Notes: a model not told the origin generated them from the sequence alone. A stretch of 57,940 nucleotides of DNA from Leptospira biflexa (GCA_020720805.1 DYNZ01000011.1:1-57940); one strand, 5' to 3'; shown: positions 9,062 through 18,400, counted from the first letter of the stretch. Made by a program: numbers and translations.

Positions 9062-9849
9062 AGATAAAAAATCCCGGCAAAAACGATATCGATAAAAAGG
9101 GCGTAGAAAATCGAATGGACTACTGTACGCGATGCTGCCTGTGGAATCTCCGTTGAAGCAATACCCACCTTGAGCCCTTCACGAATCGCCACAATAGAAA
9201 TAAATTGACCAATCAAAAAAATCTTCAGTACCAGCGTAACAATATCCATAAACGAAAGATTTTTGACAAACCCCTGCAAGAGAAAATAAAAATCGATGTA
9301 TGTAATCACCCTTGCCATAACAAATCCGCCAATAATAGAGAAAGCGATAAAAAAAATAATCAAAGAGGCTGTACTGATGACCATCCCCCAGATTCGTGGC
9401 GCAAACAGATAGTAATTCGGATCAACCCCTGTCGTTAAAAGTATATCGAACTGGCCGCTAACGCGCATACTTGCGATCTCGGTTGTAATAGCGGTGGCGC
9501 TGCGGCCAATAATAATAAAAGCAACGATTAAAGGCCCAACCTCGCGCACATTGACTGCAACCAAGATTGCTCCGATTAACTCCTCTCCCCCAAGCTTGGG
9601 GAGCTGATTCATTGTCTGGATGATAACAATGCCGCCAATCACAAAGGCGATGATGATGATCAGCCGCAGCGCCTGCACCCCGGTAAAATAGATCTGCTTA
9701 ATCAGATTGTCCCAGAAAAAAAAACGCAATCCGCGTGAGGGAAAAGAGAGGGAGGTAAAAGAGATAACGAACAGGGCGGCAAAAAGCCCTATATCCTCCC
9801 AGCGCCTCGACAAAAACCGGCTTATCATATTTCCCGCTCTATCTGCCAT
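9058..9849 (-). CDS. mlaE: MlaE-family lipid transport permease
   Basis: This 263-residue integral membrane protein has five or so hydrophobic segments and the MlaE family hallmark REVGPLIVAFIIIGRSATAITTEIASMRVSGQ around residues 100-135. It would form the membrane part of the MCE transporter that carries lipids between inner and outer membranes. Its stop overlaps the ATPase start (ATGA). The first ATG at 9849 has a weak ribosome site and Met8 (9828) is an alternative start. It follows the VOC gene by eight bases, so that gene probably heads the operon. Confidence 0.93.
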   Translation of the reverse strand: MADRAGNMISRFLSRRWEDIGLFAALFVISFTSLSFPSRGLRFFFWDNLIKQIYFTGVQALRLIIIIAFVIGGIVIIQTMNQLPKLGGEELIGAILVAVNVREVGPLIVAFIIIGRSATAITTEIASMRVSGQFDILLTTGVDPNYYLFAPRIWGMVISTASLIIFFIAFSIIGGFVMARVITYIDFYFLLQGFVKNLSFMDIVTLVLKIFLIGQFISIVAIREGLKVGIASTEIPQAASRTVVHSIFYALFIDIVFAGIFYL

Positions 9850-9857
9850 TCTTCGAT

Positions 9858-10202
9858 CTAATTCCGCAATTCCTGCATTTTAGCAACATTTCCTTCACTA
9901 TCTTCAAAAAGGACAACACGCAAATTATCTTGCGCTGTTGGTGTTTGCAATACATGAACTCCCTGCTCCAGCAGCTCCTTGTAGCAGACGTTGATACCTC
10001 GCACCCAGAATATCAGCGGCCTTCTACTACGGTCGCTCTGGTGTTTTGCATCCAGACGCAAAAGGATATTATTATCAAATTCAACATATTCTGATGTCTC
10101 GTTTTTAACAACAAAAGAAAAGATACGGCAGTAAAAATCTCGAGCACGTTTCAGATCTTTTACAGACAGTTCGACCTGAATATTTAGTAAATCTATCGGC
10201 AT
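9858..10202 (-). CDS. VOC (glyoxalase/bleomycin-resistance fold) protein
   Basis: The ATG at 10202 is chosen because GAGGAG lies ten bases upstream and the 114-residue product then starts directly at the VOC fold (MPIDLLNIQVELSVKDL). The longer open frame to 10376 would add an implausible hydrophobic leader. Both beta-alpha-beta repeats are visible: KDLKRARDFYCRIF near the N-terminus and VVLFEDSEGNVAK near the C-terminus. The last metal-ligand position, normally Glu in GNxxE, is Lys here (GNVAK), so a catalytic metal site is doubtful. It heads the leftward mla operon and diverges from pheS. Substrate unknown. Confidence 0.8.
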   Translation of the reverse strand: MPIDLLNIQVELSVKDLKRARDFYCRIFSFVVKNETSEYVEFDNNILLRLDAKHQSDRSRRPLIFWVRGINVCYKELLEQGVHVLQTPTAQDNLRVVLFEDSEGNVAKMQELRN

Positions 10203-10375
10203 AACAGATGGCCTCCTCAATCCGACAAAGACTGCCACTATTGGCAAAAAGATCAATACGTTTATCAGATTTTCAAGGAAAGCGTGCGGCAGAAGTTCAA
10301 CCACCCAGGAATAAACTCTCTTGACACAGCAGGATAAGTGCCGACTTTGCGTTTTCAGAAACCTATCAATCATCA

Positions 10376-11434
10376 ATGGGGAAGATCGTGGACAAGCAGG
10401 AATTGATCAGCCAATTGCAAAATATGGGCAAAAACCTGGAAGTTGAAATCCAGAAAGCAGAACAGGAAGAGGAGTTGGAAAAAATCCGCATCCAATTTCT
10501 TGGTAAAAAGGGAGAATTGACCGCAATTTTAAAACATCTTGGCAAACTACCACCTGATGACCGCGCAGAGATTGGCGGCCTGGCCAACACTCTCAAAGAA
10601 GAGACTGAAGCTAGAGTGGACTCCCGAAAAAAAGAGATAGCCGATCGATTTTTTGCAACGATTGCTGATTCAGAGTGGCTGGATGTTACGGCTCCCTTAA
10701 GAACGCCATCACCAATCCTGCGCAAGGGGCGATTGCACCCTATCACCCAAATCCAACAGGAGATCGAAGCCATCTTCCGCGGAATGGGATTTCAGGTTCT
10801 TGACGGACCAGAGGTTGAAACAGAGTATTACAATTTTACGGCTCTAAACACCCCTGATGACCACCCCGCCCGGGATATGCAGGATACCTTCTGGACAGAA
10901 GATGGGAATCTGCTCAGGACGCACACCTCTGCCATTCAAATCCGGGGAATGGAAAAGAATAAGCCTCCTTTTAAAGTCATAGGCCCAGGTCGGGTCTTTC
11001 GGTACGAGACTGTTGATGCCAGCCACGAAAATACCTTTTACCAGGTTGAAGGCATGATGGTTGATAAAGATATTTCTGTGGCGAATCTTATCTATATCAT
11101 GAAAACCTTTCTTAGGGAGATATTCGCCCGGGACGTAAAGGTGCGTCTTCGACCAGGTTATTTCCCCTTTGTGGAGCCAGGTTTTGAGCTTGACATCAAC
11201 TGCCTTATCTGCGGCGGCAAAGGTTGCCCTGTGTGCAAACAATCTGGGTGGGTCGAGCTTCTACCCTGCGGTCTGGTTCATCCAAACGTGCTCCGTTATG
11301 GCGGTATCGATACATCGATCTACTCCGGCTTTGCCTTTGGACTGGGCCTCAATCGCCTTGTCATGATGCGCTATGGCATCAACGATATTCGCTGGTTTCA
11401 AAACGGCGATCTACGTTTTATCCACCAGTTCTGA
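10376..11434 (+). CDS. pheS: phenylalanyl-tRNA synthetase alpha subunit
   Basis: PheS forms the alpha2beta2 enzyme that charges tRNA-Phe. The N-terminal coiled-coil carries [13 protein letters not shown], the class II motif 2 region is [19 protein letters not shown], and motif 3 is [18 protein letters not shown] close to the C-terminus. About residues 275-290 hold a CxxC...CxxC insertion ([13 protein letters not shown]) that could bind zinc, a variant seen in some bacterial PheS. ATG 10376 has no obvious ribosome site; GTG at 10388 after GGGGAAG is an alternative. pheT follows after 21 bases. Confidence 0.97.
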   Translation: MGKIVDKQELISQLQNMGKNLEVEIQKAEQEEELEKIRIQFLGKKGELTAILKHLGKLPPDDRAEIGGLANTLKEETEARVDSRKKEIADRFFATIADSEWLDVTAPLRTPSPILRKGRLHPITQIQQEIEAIFRGMGFQVLDGPEVETEYYNFTALNTPDDHPARDMQDTFWTEDGNLLRTHTSAIQIRGMEKNKPPFKVIGPGRVFRYETVDASHENTFYQVEGMMVDKDISVANLIYIMKTFLREIFARDVKVRLRPGYFPFVEPGFELDINCLICGGKGCPVCKQSGWVELLPCGLVHPNVLRYGGIDTSIYSGFAFGLGLNRLVMMRYGINDIRWFQNGDLRFIHQF

Positions 11435-11455
11435 CAACGAGGAGTATAGAAAATT

Positions 11456-13861
11456 ATGAAATTATCCAGAAGATGGTTATCTCAATATGTTAACCTGGAC
11501 GGTATTACTGATCAGGATATCTTTACGCGTCTAACCATGACCACTGCCGAATTTGAAGAGTTTGAGCTCATTCGTCGTCATTTCCAAAAGGTCTATATCG
11601 GTTATGTGGAAGAAGCCTATCCCCACCCCAATTCAGACAAGCTCAGCCTAACCAAAGTAAAGGTGGGCAATCAAATTTATCAGATTGTGTGCGGGGCAAA
11701 GAATGTGGCTGCTGGACAAACGGTTCCTGTGGCGCTTGAAGGGACTACATTGCCCGGCGATATGCTAATCCGCGTCAGCGAGATCCGCGGCCAGCGTTCA
11801 GAGGGCATGATCTGCTCCAAGGCTGAGCTTGGATTGGAGGATAATTCTGAGGGCATCTGGGCAATGGAGGGCGTGCAGGCGGCGCCCGGCTCAACCCTGG
11901 CCGAGGCGCTGGGAATGCACGAAGACACCATCTACGAAATCGACAATAAATCCATCACTCACAGACCAGATCTCTGGAACCATGTCGGATTTGCCAGGGA
12001 GTTGGCAGCGATTTACAACAGCTCATTTCAACCGCCTATGCCCCCGACCATAGCCCAGGAACCGAACCCTGAGATTCAAATTTCCATAGAAAACGGAGAT
12101 GATTGCCCGCGCTACTGCGGCCTGGTCGTGGACAATATCCAGGTTACCACCTCGCCCCCCTGGCTGGCACAATCTCTGGCCGCGGTCGGAGTCCGCTCCA
12201 TCAATAGTATCGTCGATATTACAAATTATGTAATGCTGGAACTTGGCGAACCTTTGCATGCTTTTGACCGACAAAAACTCACTGGCAATACAGTCGAGAT
12301 TCGAAAAGCCAAAGCTGGTGAAACCATTACAACCCTTGACTCCTCGGTTCGAAAATTGACCACTGAGGATATCGTCATTGCGGATGGATCAGGCCCGATA
12401 GCCCTGGCCGGCGTTATGGGCGGTGAAGCTACAGAGATCACAAATAGTACGACGACCCTTTTTCTCGAAGCGGCCAATTTCCGACCTGCCCGCATCCGCA
12501 AAACAGCCAACCGCCTCTCCTTGCGCACGGATGCCGCACTGCGGTTTGAAAAAAGCCTCGATCCGGGTATTGCGGATACGGCCCTCTTCCGCGCCTGGCA
12601 GCTTATCCTGGAACTGAATCCTAAGGCCAGTTGCCGGAACTACGTGGATGCCTTCCCCAAACCAATCCAGGGGATCCGTCTAAGTGTTCAGCATGCATTT
12701 CTGGAGAAACGGTTGGGTATTCAACTGGAGAAGGAGCGTGTTCTAAAAATACTGAACGACCTCTCAATCTCTACCACTATAGAAAAAGAAACCTACCAGA
12801 TTCAGATTCCCACCTATCGCGCGACTAAAGATCTCTCCATAGCGGAAGATATCGTCGAGGAGATCGGACGTGTCACAGGTTACGACAATATTCCTCCGCA
12901 GGAGCCGCGCGTTCCCGTTGTGCCCACGCCATTTCTGCCAATGCGGCGATTTGAACACGATATGCGCAACATTTTAACAGGTTCCTGCCACGCGGATGAG
13001 GTCTATCTCTACTCCTTTTATGGGCCACAGCTTCTGGAGCAGATGGAGATGAGAAATAGCCGCGATCTCAAGCTGCGCAATTTTCTTTCAGATGAAATGG
13101 ATCGCCTGCGCTCAGACCTTATGCCAGGCCTGGTCAAGGCGGCCAGAGACAACCTGCGTTATACAAAAAATTTCAGAATCTTTGAAATGGGACGTACCTA
13201 TCATCATCAGATGACGTCAGATGGAGCCCTACCCGCTCCACTATCACGGGAGGAACGCCATCTTGGGTTTATAGCCTGCGAGGGTGAGGAAAATCAGCAA
13301 CCCTATTATATAGGAAGATCCGTAGCAGAAACTATACTGAAAGATCTCCATATTCAAAATATTATTTTTGAGCGAGATTCTGGCGAAAGCAAGCCTTATC
13401 TGCATCCTGGGCGCTCCGCGCGTATCGTATGGAACAGCCAGGCCATCGGATTTGTTGGCGAACTCCATCCCAGGGTGATGCAGAATTTTGATATCACCAC
13501 CAGACTGGTTCTGGTCGATCTTAACATCGATTCTCTATTTACGGCAGCACAGGAAAGTAGCGCCCACTTTCAGGAACCCAATCGCTTTCCACCGGCATAT
13601 CTGGAACTCTCCCTCCTGGCAAATCAACGCGATGAGGTTGCTACGATGATCCAGGCTCTGCAGCAAGGGAATCTGGACTATCTTGCGCGAATCGATCTTC
13701 TCTCGATCTATACCGGCGAAAAACTTCCCGCTGGCAAGAAATCGGTCTCCCTTGGTTTGACCTTCCAGAAGGAAGATGGAACACTACCAGCCGAGGTTTT
13801 AAAAAACCTCCAGGAAAAAAGTATCCAGCTATTGACCAAAGCCGGATTTCCGTTGCGCTAA
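11456..13861 (+). CDS. pheT: phenylalanyl-tRNA synthetase beta subunit
   Basis: This 801-residue beta subunit has the expected order: the N-terminal B1 region with the EMAP-type tRNA-binding OB fold (HPNSDKLSLTKVKVG, about residues 58-72), the B3/B4 editing region (VDITNYVMLELGEPLHAFD near 255-275), B5 domain (about 400-475), the synthetase-like core, and a C-terminal FDX-ACB anticodon-binding domain (about 705-801). A GAGGAG ribosome site lies upstream of ATG 11456. It is cotranscribed with pheS and a strong hairpin follows the stop. Confidence 0.97.
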   Translation: MKLSRRWLSQYVNLDGITDQDIFTRLTMTTAEFEEFELIRRHFQKVYIGYVEEAYPHPNSDKLSLTKVKVGNQIYQIVCGAKNVAAGQTVPVALEGTTLPGDMLIRVSEIRGQRSEGMICSKAELGLEDNSEGIWAMEGVQAAPGSTLAEALGMHEDTIYEIDNKSITHRPDLWNHVGFARELAAIYNSSFQPPMPPTIAQEPNPEIQISIENGDDCPRYCGLVVDNIQVTTSPPWLAQSLAAVGVRSINSIVDITNYVMLELGEPLHAFDRQKLTGNTVEIRKAKAGETITTLDSSVRKLTTEDIVIADGSGPIALAGVMGGEATEITNSTTTLFLEAANFRPARIRKTANRLSLRTDAALRFEKSLDPGIADTALFRAWQLILELNPKASCRNYVDAFPKPIQGIRLSVQHAFLEKRLGIQLEKERVLKILNDLSISTTIEKETYQIQIPTYRATKDLSIAEDIVEEIGRVTGYDNIPPQEPRVPVVPTPFLPMRRFEHDMRNILTGSCHADEVYLYSFYGPQLLEQMEMRNSRDLKLRNFLSDEMDRLRSDLMPGLVKAARDNLRYTKNFRIFEMGRTYHHQMTSDGALPAPLSREERHLGFIACEGEENQQPYYIGRSVAETILKDLHIQNIIFERDSGESKPYLHPGRSARIVWNSQAIGFVGELHPRVMQNFDITTRLVLVDLNIDSLFTAAQESSAHFQEPNRFPPAYLELSLLANQRDEVATMIQALQQGNLDYLARIDLLSIYTGEKLPAGKKSVSLGLTFQKEDGTLPAEVLKNLQEKSIQLLTKAGFPLR

Positions 13862-13869
13862 CGTTACGT

Positions 13870-13915
13870 GCTGTAGAATAGCTCTGCAACTTTTTTTGCA
13901 CAGCTATTCTACAGC
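13870..13915. terminator. perfect 14-bp stem-loop after pheT
   Basis: A perfect 14-base inverted repeat (left arm 13870-13883, right arm 13902-13915) surrounds a loop containing TGCA...TGCA and seven T residues. There is no T-run after the right arm, so it is not a textbook intrinsic terminator. It lies between the convergent pheT and lipoprotein genes, where a bidirectional terminator or message-end stabiliser would be expected. Confidence 0.6.
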
Positions 13916-13941
13916 GCCATTCGATATCGAGATAAAAAGAT

Positions 13942-14631
13942 TTACTTTTGCGCAAATCTTTCCACAAAGGTATCCTGCAATTGCCTGGTGGCGCCTACCC
14001 ACAAAAATGTATATTCTGCCAGAGGATAACCAGCTTCGGTAAACAACTTAACTTTGTGAAGCCGTTTCAGCCTATCATGCTCGAATGTATACCATCCCGC
14101 CATCCTGTAATCACTGGGATAGAACTCTTTTTTCAGCTCCTGGGCTATTTTCGGCGCCGCACGGATTACCCCTTTCGCCAACCCCCCGGTCATCCCGATG
14201 GCAGTGGTGGCAACTGGCACTGCCAGGAAAAAAATTACACCAATTTCATCTTTAATAGCAAATCTTCCGGAACGAACCACTTGAAAACCAAATTTTGCGC
14301 CAACTTGGACTCCTTTTTTTGTTTCCTTGTAAACAATGCGAAGGGGCGATAAAATCGACATTCGCTTCTCTTCATCGCTCAAACGAATATAATAGTAGGC
14401 CTCCAGGGCTTGTTCACCATGAAATCGCACAGCATAAAAGCTTGTCTGCTTCTTCCCTGTTATCTGTTTCAAAGGATTTGCAAAGTGCAAACGACCATCT
14501 TTTTCAAAGGAAAATTTCTCGTAAAACGACATCGAACCAGGATCATCAATCTTTTTATCGATTGTGGAAATACAGGCAAAACTAAAGAAGGAAAGGAGCA
14601 GGAAAAAAAACAGCAAAAAAGGCAGGCGCAT
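13942..14631 (-). CDS. hypothetical lipoprotein
   Basis: The ATG at 14631 is chosen because GGAGG lies six bases upstream and gives a signal sequence (MRLPFLLFFFLLLSFFSFAC) with a lipobox ending at Cys20. The frame stays open to 14904, but that extension runs through a family A repeat and is rejected. The 229-residue product has a conserved-looking beta-rich middle (AVRFHGEQALEAYYYIRL) and a Gly/Ala-rich hydrophobic patch (VPVATTAIGMTGGLAKGVI), possibly a second membrane-contacting segment. No family is recognised. It is transcribed toward pheT and separated from it by the hairpin. Confidence 0.75.
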   Translation of the reverse strand: MRLPFLLFFFLLLSFFSFACISTIDKKIDDPGSMSFYEKFSFEKDGRLHFANPLKQITGKKQTSFYAVRFHGEQALEAYYYIRLSDEEKRMSILSPLRIVYKETKKGVQVGAKFGFQVVRSGRFAIKDEIGVIFFLAVPVATTAIGMTGGLAKGVIRAAPKIAQELKKEFYPSDYRMAGWYTFEHDRLKRLHKVKLFTEAGYPLAEYTFLWVGATRQLQDTFVERFAQK

Positions 14632-14682
14632 CCAAAGCCTCCGAATTGTGGCCGGCCTCACACCGACCACTCTTCCGTTATG

Positions 14683-14788
14683 TATACTAAAGGCATTTTG
14701 GTTTTCGGATATCGCAAGGCAATGCCAGCGATGTAGACGCACCCTTAAGCCAGTATAAAACCCGAGAACCAAAGTGCTTCGAGTATAT
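14683..14788 (+). repeat. interspersed repeat A, copy 1 (106 bp, MITE-like)
   Basis: First of four copies in this window. It starts TATACT and ends in the inverted form AGTATAT. The outer 28 bases of the two ends match at about 21 positions when one is reversed. Inside is a second hairpin (ATCGC...GCGAT with GGC...GCC, about 14710-14731). It lies upstream of the lipoprotein gene, in the 471-base space 14632-15102 before murJ. The rest of that space holds only small unconvincing frames. Confidence 0.85.
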
Positions 14789-15102
14789 GAGATCATTTCG
14801 CGAAGAATTGAGATCTCAACATAGTGAAACCTTTCCAGGTAAAAAAAGTAACCAGCAATACCAAACCTAAATCCATACCAGATTGCGGTAGATAAATAGA
14901 ACATGCCTCCATAAGCGCCTCCCTTAAAGCTAGATTTCCTGTAATCCTATAGAATCCCTGTTCAAAAAAAAAGTCTTTTTCCATTTTATGTGGTTCACTT
15001 ACAGAAAAAAGCCCGCAGCACCGGAATTTCTTTCCCATTGACAAACCAGAAGCCCTTTCCAAGGTATCCTGCAAAAAAGGTTTTCATAAAGAGTCAAAAA
15101 GT

Positions 15103-16680
15103 ATGACAAAAATACGGAGCATCGCAGGCAATTCTCTTATTATTTCTGCGTACACTTTTCTCAGCCGCATTCTTGGCATGGTGCGCGACATCTTGCGAGC
15201 CGAATACTTTGGAGTATCTCCGATTGCCAAGGCCTTTATCATCGCTTACAAAATACCCAACACCCTGCGCAACCTGGTTGCTGAAGGCGCTCTTACCCAG
15301 GCTTTTGTGCCGATTTTTACAGAATATCTCTACGCCGGCAAAGAGAAACCAGCCAATCGCGATAAGGCCTTTGCCATGGCCAATGCTGTCATCACCATGA
15401 TGCTTGTGATCCTGATCGTGCTGGTTATCACCGGTGAATTGATGGCGCCTCTCATTGTGCGGCTCTTTTCCTGGCAGTGGCAGGATGATCCAACCCTGCT
15501 GCTGACCCAGGATCTGACGCGTATGATGTTTCCCTATATTCTCTTTGTTTCCATATCGTCACTGTTCATGGGGGTACTCAATACCTTTCGCCATTTTTCC
15601 GCGCCGGCGTTATCCCCTGTTCTGTTAAATCTAGCGGTCATCATTGCCTATATAGCCATATTACCTTTGTCGCAGGATCCCGTAACACAGGTTAAACTGT
15701 TATCCATTTCTGTTGTCGTCGGAGGATTTCTGCAATTTTTTTTGCAATATATCACGGCACGCAGGCTGGGATACTCATTCCGCTTTTCGCTGCACTGGCG
15801 TCACCCCGCTATCAAAAAAATATTTACCGTTATTCTCCCTGCTATTTTTGGTTCTGGAATTTATCAACTGAACCAGATTATCGACCTGATCTTTGCCGCC
15901 TCTATTGAAAAAAGCGTGCCCGGCGCTGTTGCATCCCTTGAATACGCGGTACGACTTATGCAGCTTCCGCTGGGAGTGTTCGGAGTAGCGACATCAACTG
16001 CCATTCTTCCCCAGCTTGCCTCTCTGCTTCAGGAAAAAAATTTTAAAGAGTACAATGAAACCCTGCGCCACGGATTGTCTTTGACAGCATTTTTAACCTT
16101 TCCGGCAGTAGCCGGGTTGGTGGTGCTGGCTGAACCAGTTATTGTACTCCTGTTTCAACGAGGAGCCTTTGACGTCTATTCTACCCGCATCACCGTTATG
16201 CCTCTAGTCTATTATGCCCTTGGAATATTTACCTATAGCGCAGTAAAAATCGGAGTGGCGGCCTTCTACAGTTTTAAGGACAGCAAAACTCCGGTAAAAC
16301 TAGCGGCAATCGTTTTATCCTTTACACTAATTCTCAACCTGATCTTAATACAATATATGGATCATGCGGCTCTGGCTCTTTCGGCCAGCATTGGCTCAGT
16401 ACTGCACCTTCTTCTGCTGTTTTCTTATTTGCAGAAAAAAACCCAGGAACCTCTGCATTTACAAATCATGGCCATCCCTCTCCTGAAAACCCTCGCGGCC
16501 ACAGCAACGATGACCGCAGCACTGCTCGCCTTGTCATGGATCGCCGCAGATTTTTCAAAATGGTTTGTCCTGGTACAGATCGGCATCGGCGCATCTCTCT
16601 ATATCCTGGCATCCTGGTTTTTTCGTAACCCGCACTACCTTGAAATGGCTGGTATGATTACCAAGCGGCTGACAAAATAG
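15103..16680 (+). CDS. murJ: lipid II flippase MurJ
   Basis: MurJ moves lipid II across the inner membrane for peptidoglycan synthesis. The 525-residue product starts with the family hallmark SAYTFLSRILGMVRDILRAEYFG and continues with AKAFIIAYKIPNTLRNLVAEGALTQAF, followed by about fourteen hydrophobic segments. The region PLGVFGVATSTAILPQLA is also typical. It stands alone on the plus strand. Its TAG stop is followed in the same frame by the remains of a transposase-like gene. Confidence 0.97.
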   Translation: MTKIRSIAGNSLIISAYTFLSRILGMVRDILRAEYFGVSPIAKAFIIAYKIPNTLRNLVAEGALTQAFVPIFTEYLYAGKEKPANRDKAFAMANAVITMMLVILIVLVITGELMAPLIVRLFSWQWQDDPTLLLTQDLTRMMFPYILFVSISSLFMGVLNTFRHFSAPALSPVLLNLAVIIAYIAILPLSQDPVTQVKLLSISVVVGGFLQFFLQYITARRLGYSFRFSLHWRHPAIKKIFTVILPAIFGSGIYQLNQIIDLIFAASIEKSVPGAVASLEYAVRLMQLPLGVFGVATSTAILPQLASLLQEKNFKEYNETLRHGLSLTAFLTFPAVAGLVVLAEPVIVLLFQRGAFDVYSTRITVMPLVYYALGIFTYSAVKIGVAAFYSFKDSKTPVKLAAIVLSFTLILNLILIQYMDHAALALSASIGSVLHLLLLFSYLQKKTQEPLHLQIMAIPLLKTLAATATMTAALLALSWIAADFSKWFVLVQIGIGASLYILASWFFRNPHYLEMAGMITKRLTK

Positions 16681-16740
16681 CTGTTCCCAGGAGATCCCTA
16701 TTTCCACCTGACTTTCCAAAGCCATTTATACCGACATGAA

Positions 16741-17073
16741 GGCAAGGAGGATCAATCCGAGAAGACAGTATTAGAAAATAACCCTGCTCTATAAAAGGCT
16801 CATGAACAGTACAAAGTTTTCACCGGTTCCGACAAATACCGGGAAGCCTATGAAGCCAGGCTCAAATGGCAGCGCGAACATACCAGTTTCATCAACAGCA
16901 GCCGCGAGGAGGGAATCCAGAAGGGAATTCAACAAAGTCTGCAACTAGGCCTGCAGCTGGGAGCTCAGGATAAGGCTTTCCAGGCTGCCAGGCAGATGAA
17001 AAAGGAGGGTTTCCCCCATGACCTGATTTCCAGGGTAACCCACCTCTCTACCGAGGAGATCGAAACGCTGTAG
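16741..17073 (+). pseudogene. C-terminal remnant of an Rpn / PD-(D/E)XK family transposase-like nuclease
   Basis: Translation in the frame ending with TAG at 17071-17073 gives a C-terminal tail typical of the Rpn/PDDEXK_2 family: ENNPAL, then YKVFTGSDKYREAYEARLKW, then EEGIQKGIQQSLQLGLQLG and VTHLSTEEIETL. An in-frame TAA at 16792-16794 interrupts it, and the nuclease core that should lie before it is missing; the frame runs straight back to the murJ stop. It is a decayed fragment and probably has no product. It marks an old mobile-element insertion. Confidence 0.8.
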
Positions 17074-17134
17074 ACATTTCGGTCGCTTCTACGGAAAATT
17101 TCCGAAACACCAGAATGTTCTAAGAGGACTTTCT

Positions 17135-17476
17135 TCAGCCATTTTCCTTTACACGAAACCTGACGATATCGGCGATCAATGCTTCCGGCAGCGGCTCCGT
17201 TAAGGGAAATTTTACCGATCCTTTCGCGGTTTTATAAGGAGCCAGCTCTTTTTGAAAGGCTGCGATACCGGAGGGCGTGGGATAAAAACCGATATGGGTT
17301 TTATAGCCAGCGAAGTGCACCAGATTGCCATCCAGGCGAAAGGTGGGTATTCCGTAGGCCATCGCCTCAGTTGCGCCAGGCGCGTTTTTCGAGATTATAT
17401 TACGCATCAACTGCAATTTTTCCTGGATATCATTGGGAAATTGCAGGATATATTCATCTATGGTTTTTGCAGCCAT
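17135..17476 (-). CDS. DUF1801 (YdhG/YjbR-CyaY-like) protein
   Basis: A 113-residue protein with the DUF1801 pattern: an N-terminal helix TIDEYILQFPNDIQEKLQLMRNII, then EAMAYGIPTFRLDGNLVHFAGYKTHIGFYP, and a C-terminal KGSVKFPLTEPLPEALIADIVRFR. Members share a fold with frataxin-like and YdhG proteins; the biochemical role is not settled. It is the last of three leftward genes, ten bases after the TrkA-C protein. Confidence 0.9.
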   Translation of the reverse strand: MAAKTIDEYILQFPNDIQEKLQLMRNIISKNAPGATEAMAYGIPTFRLDGNLVHFAGYKTHIGFYPTPSGIAAFQKELAPYKTAKGSVKFPLTEPLPEALIADIVRFRVKENG

Positions 17477-17486
17477 GCTAAACCCT

Positions 17487-18092
17487 TCACGAACTCATCA
17501 TTTTTATGGCAGCTAATACATCCTCTTTCTTACCCAAAAGGGTCACTTTATCGCCCGAACTGAACACGGTATCGCCATCCGGAATCACCATCGCATCCTG
17601 ACGCACAATCGTTCCAATCAGTGCCTCCTTGGGCAATTTCAAAGTTCGAATCTTTTTCCCGATCACCGGTGATGACTCCTCCAGGGTAATCTGCAAAATC
17701 GTTCCACCGCTCTCCTCCAGATCGTGGCTTAACTCCTTTACGGTAGCCTTATCCATGCTCTCAAAACCATATTCCCGGGGCAAATCACCCTTCTGCTTCT
17801 GTTTCAGGCTGACCTGCTGTTCCAACCCTTCCAGCTTAGCAAAAGTTCCCTTACTCTCCTGCCAGATCGTCTCTACTTTTCCATTGGCTTGAAGATCAAA
17901 CAGACGTTTCCCTAAATTATAAAAACAGGCCTGGATCTCCCGTTGGAGTCCACGAATCTCCCAGTTGATAGAGGCCAATTTCGTAGCATAGGACAAACGG
18001 ATTGAGGCGGCCTCAGCGCCTTCGCGAACCAGCACTCCGGTCTTTTCCGCCCCTATTGCCAGATCATCCCGTATTTTTTTCCAAACAGTCAT
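17487..18092 (-). CDS. coiled-coil protein with C-terminal TrkA-C (RCK_C) domain
   Basis: Residues 1-115 are helical and charged and lack a membrane segment. Residues about 125-200 form an RCK_C domain (LEESSPVIGKKIRTLKLPKEALIGTIVRQDAMVIPDGDTVFSSGDKVTLLG), the ligand-binding part of potassium channel and transporter regulators. No NAD-binding TrkA-N domain and no channel gene is nearby, so it may be a free-standing ligand sensor. It lies 23 bases after a small coiled-coil gene and ten before the DUF1801 gene. Partner and ligand are unknown. Confidence 0.82.
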   Translation of the reverse strand: MTVWKKIRDDLAIGAEKTGVLVREGAEAASIRLSYATKLASINWEIRGLQREIQACFYNLGKRLFDLQANGKVETIWQESKGTFAKLEGLEQQVSLKQKQKGDLPREYGFESMDKATVKELSHDLEESGGTILQITLEESSPVIGKKIRTLKLPKEALIGTIVRQDAMVIPDGDTVFSSGDKVTLLGKKEDVLAAIKMMSS

Positions 18093-18115
18093 TGCTCTCC
18101 TCCTTGGCTGGGTTA

Positions 18116-18400
18116 CTAAAGCTTTTTCGCTTCGGCTCGCGCGATTTCAATATTCCTATTAAGCTCTGCCATCTTTTCAAACTCTTCCGCAAAGACATTT
18201 TCTAAGTTTTTCTTACTCTTCTCTTTGGAAAGCTGCCACAGTTTTTCGCCTGACTGTTCCAGTAGGTGGTCGCGCTGCTGTTCGAGGGTATGGATATGGT
18301 ATTTGATCTTTGCCCACTTCGTCTTTTTCTGGGTAAAATCCGCTGCCCGGGAAAAGCCATCCCGTAGAAGATCCCAAAAATTTTTACTTCCTTGTTCCAT
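18116..18400 (-). CDS. small coiled-coil hypothetical protein
   Basis: A 94-residue, highly charged, almost wholly helical protein (for example HTLEQQRDHLLEQSGEKLWQL). The N-terminal part, FWDLLRDGFSRAADFTQKKTKWAKIKYHI, resembles the start of the TrkA-C protein encoded 23 bases downstream in size and amphipathic character, so the two may pair. There is no signal peptide. No family is recognised. It heads a three-gene leftward operon. Confidence 0.7.
   Translation of the reverse strand: MEQGSKNFWDLLRDGFSRAADFTQKKTKWAKIKYHIHTLEQQRDHLLEQSGEKLWQLSKEKSKKNLENVFAEEFEKMAELNRNIEIARAEAKKL

Noticed and set aside
14632-14904. N-terminal extension of the lipoprotein gene
   Set aside because: It runs through a family A repeat, and the ATG at 14631 has a GGAGG site and starts a lipoprotein signal.
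14793-15074. 93-residue frame on the minus strand between repeat A copy 1 and murJ
   Set aside because: No ribosome site, no recognisable family and no operon context; composition looks non-coding.
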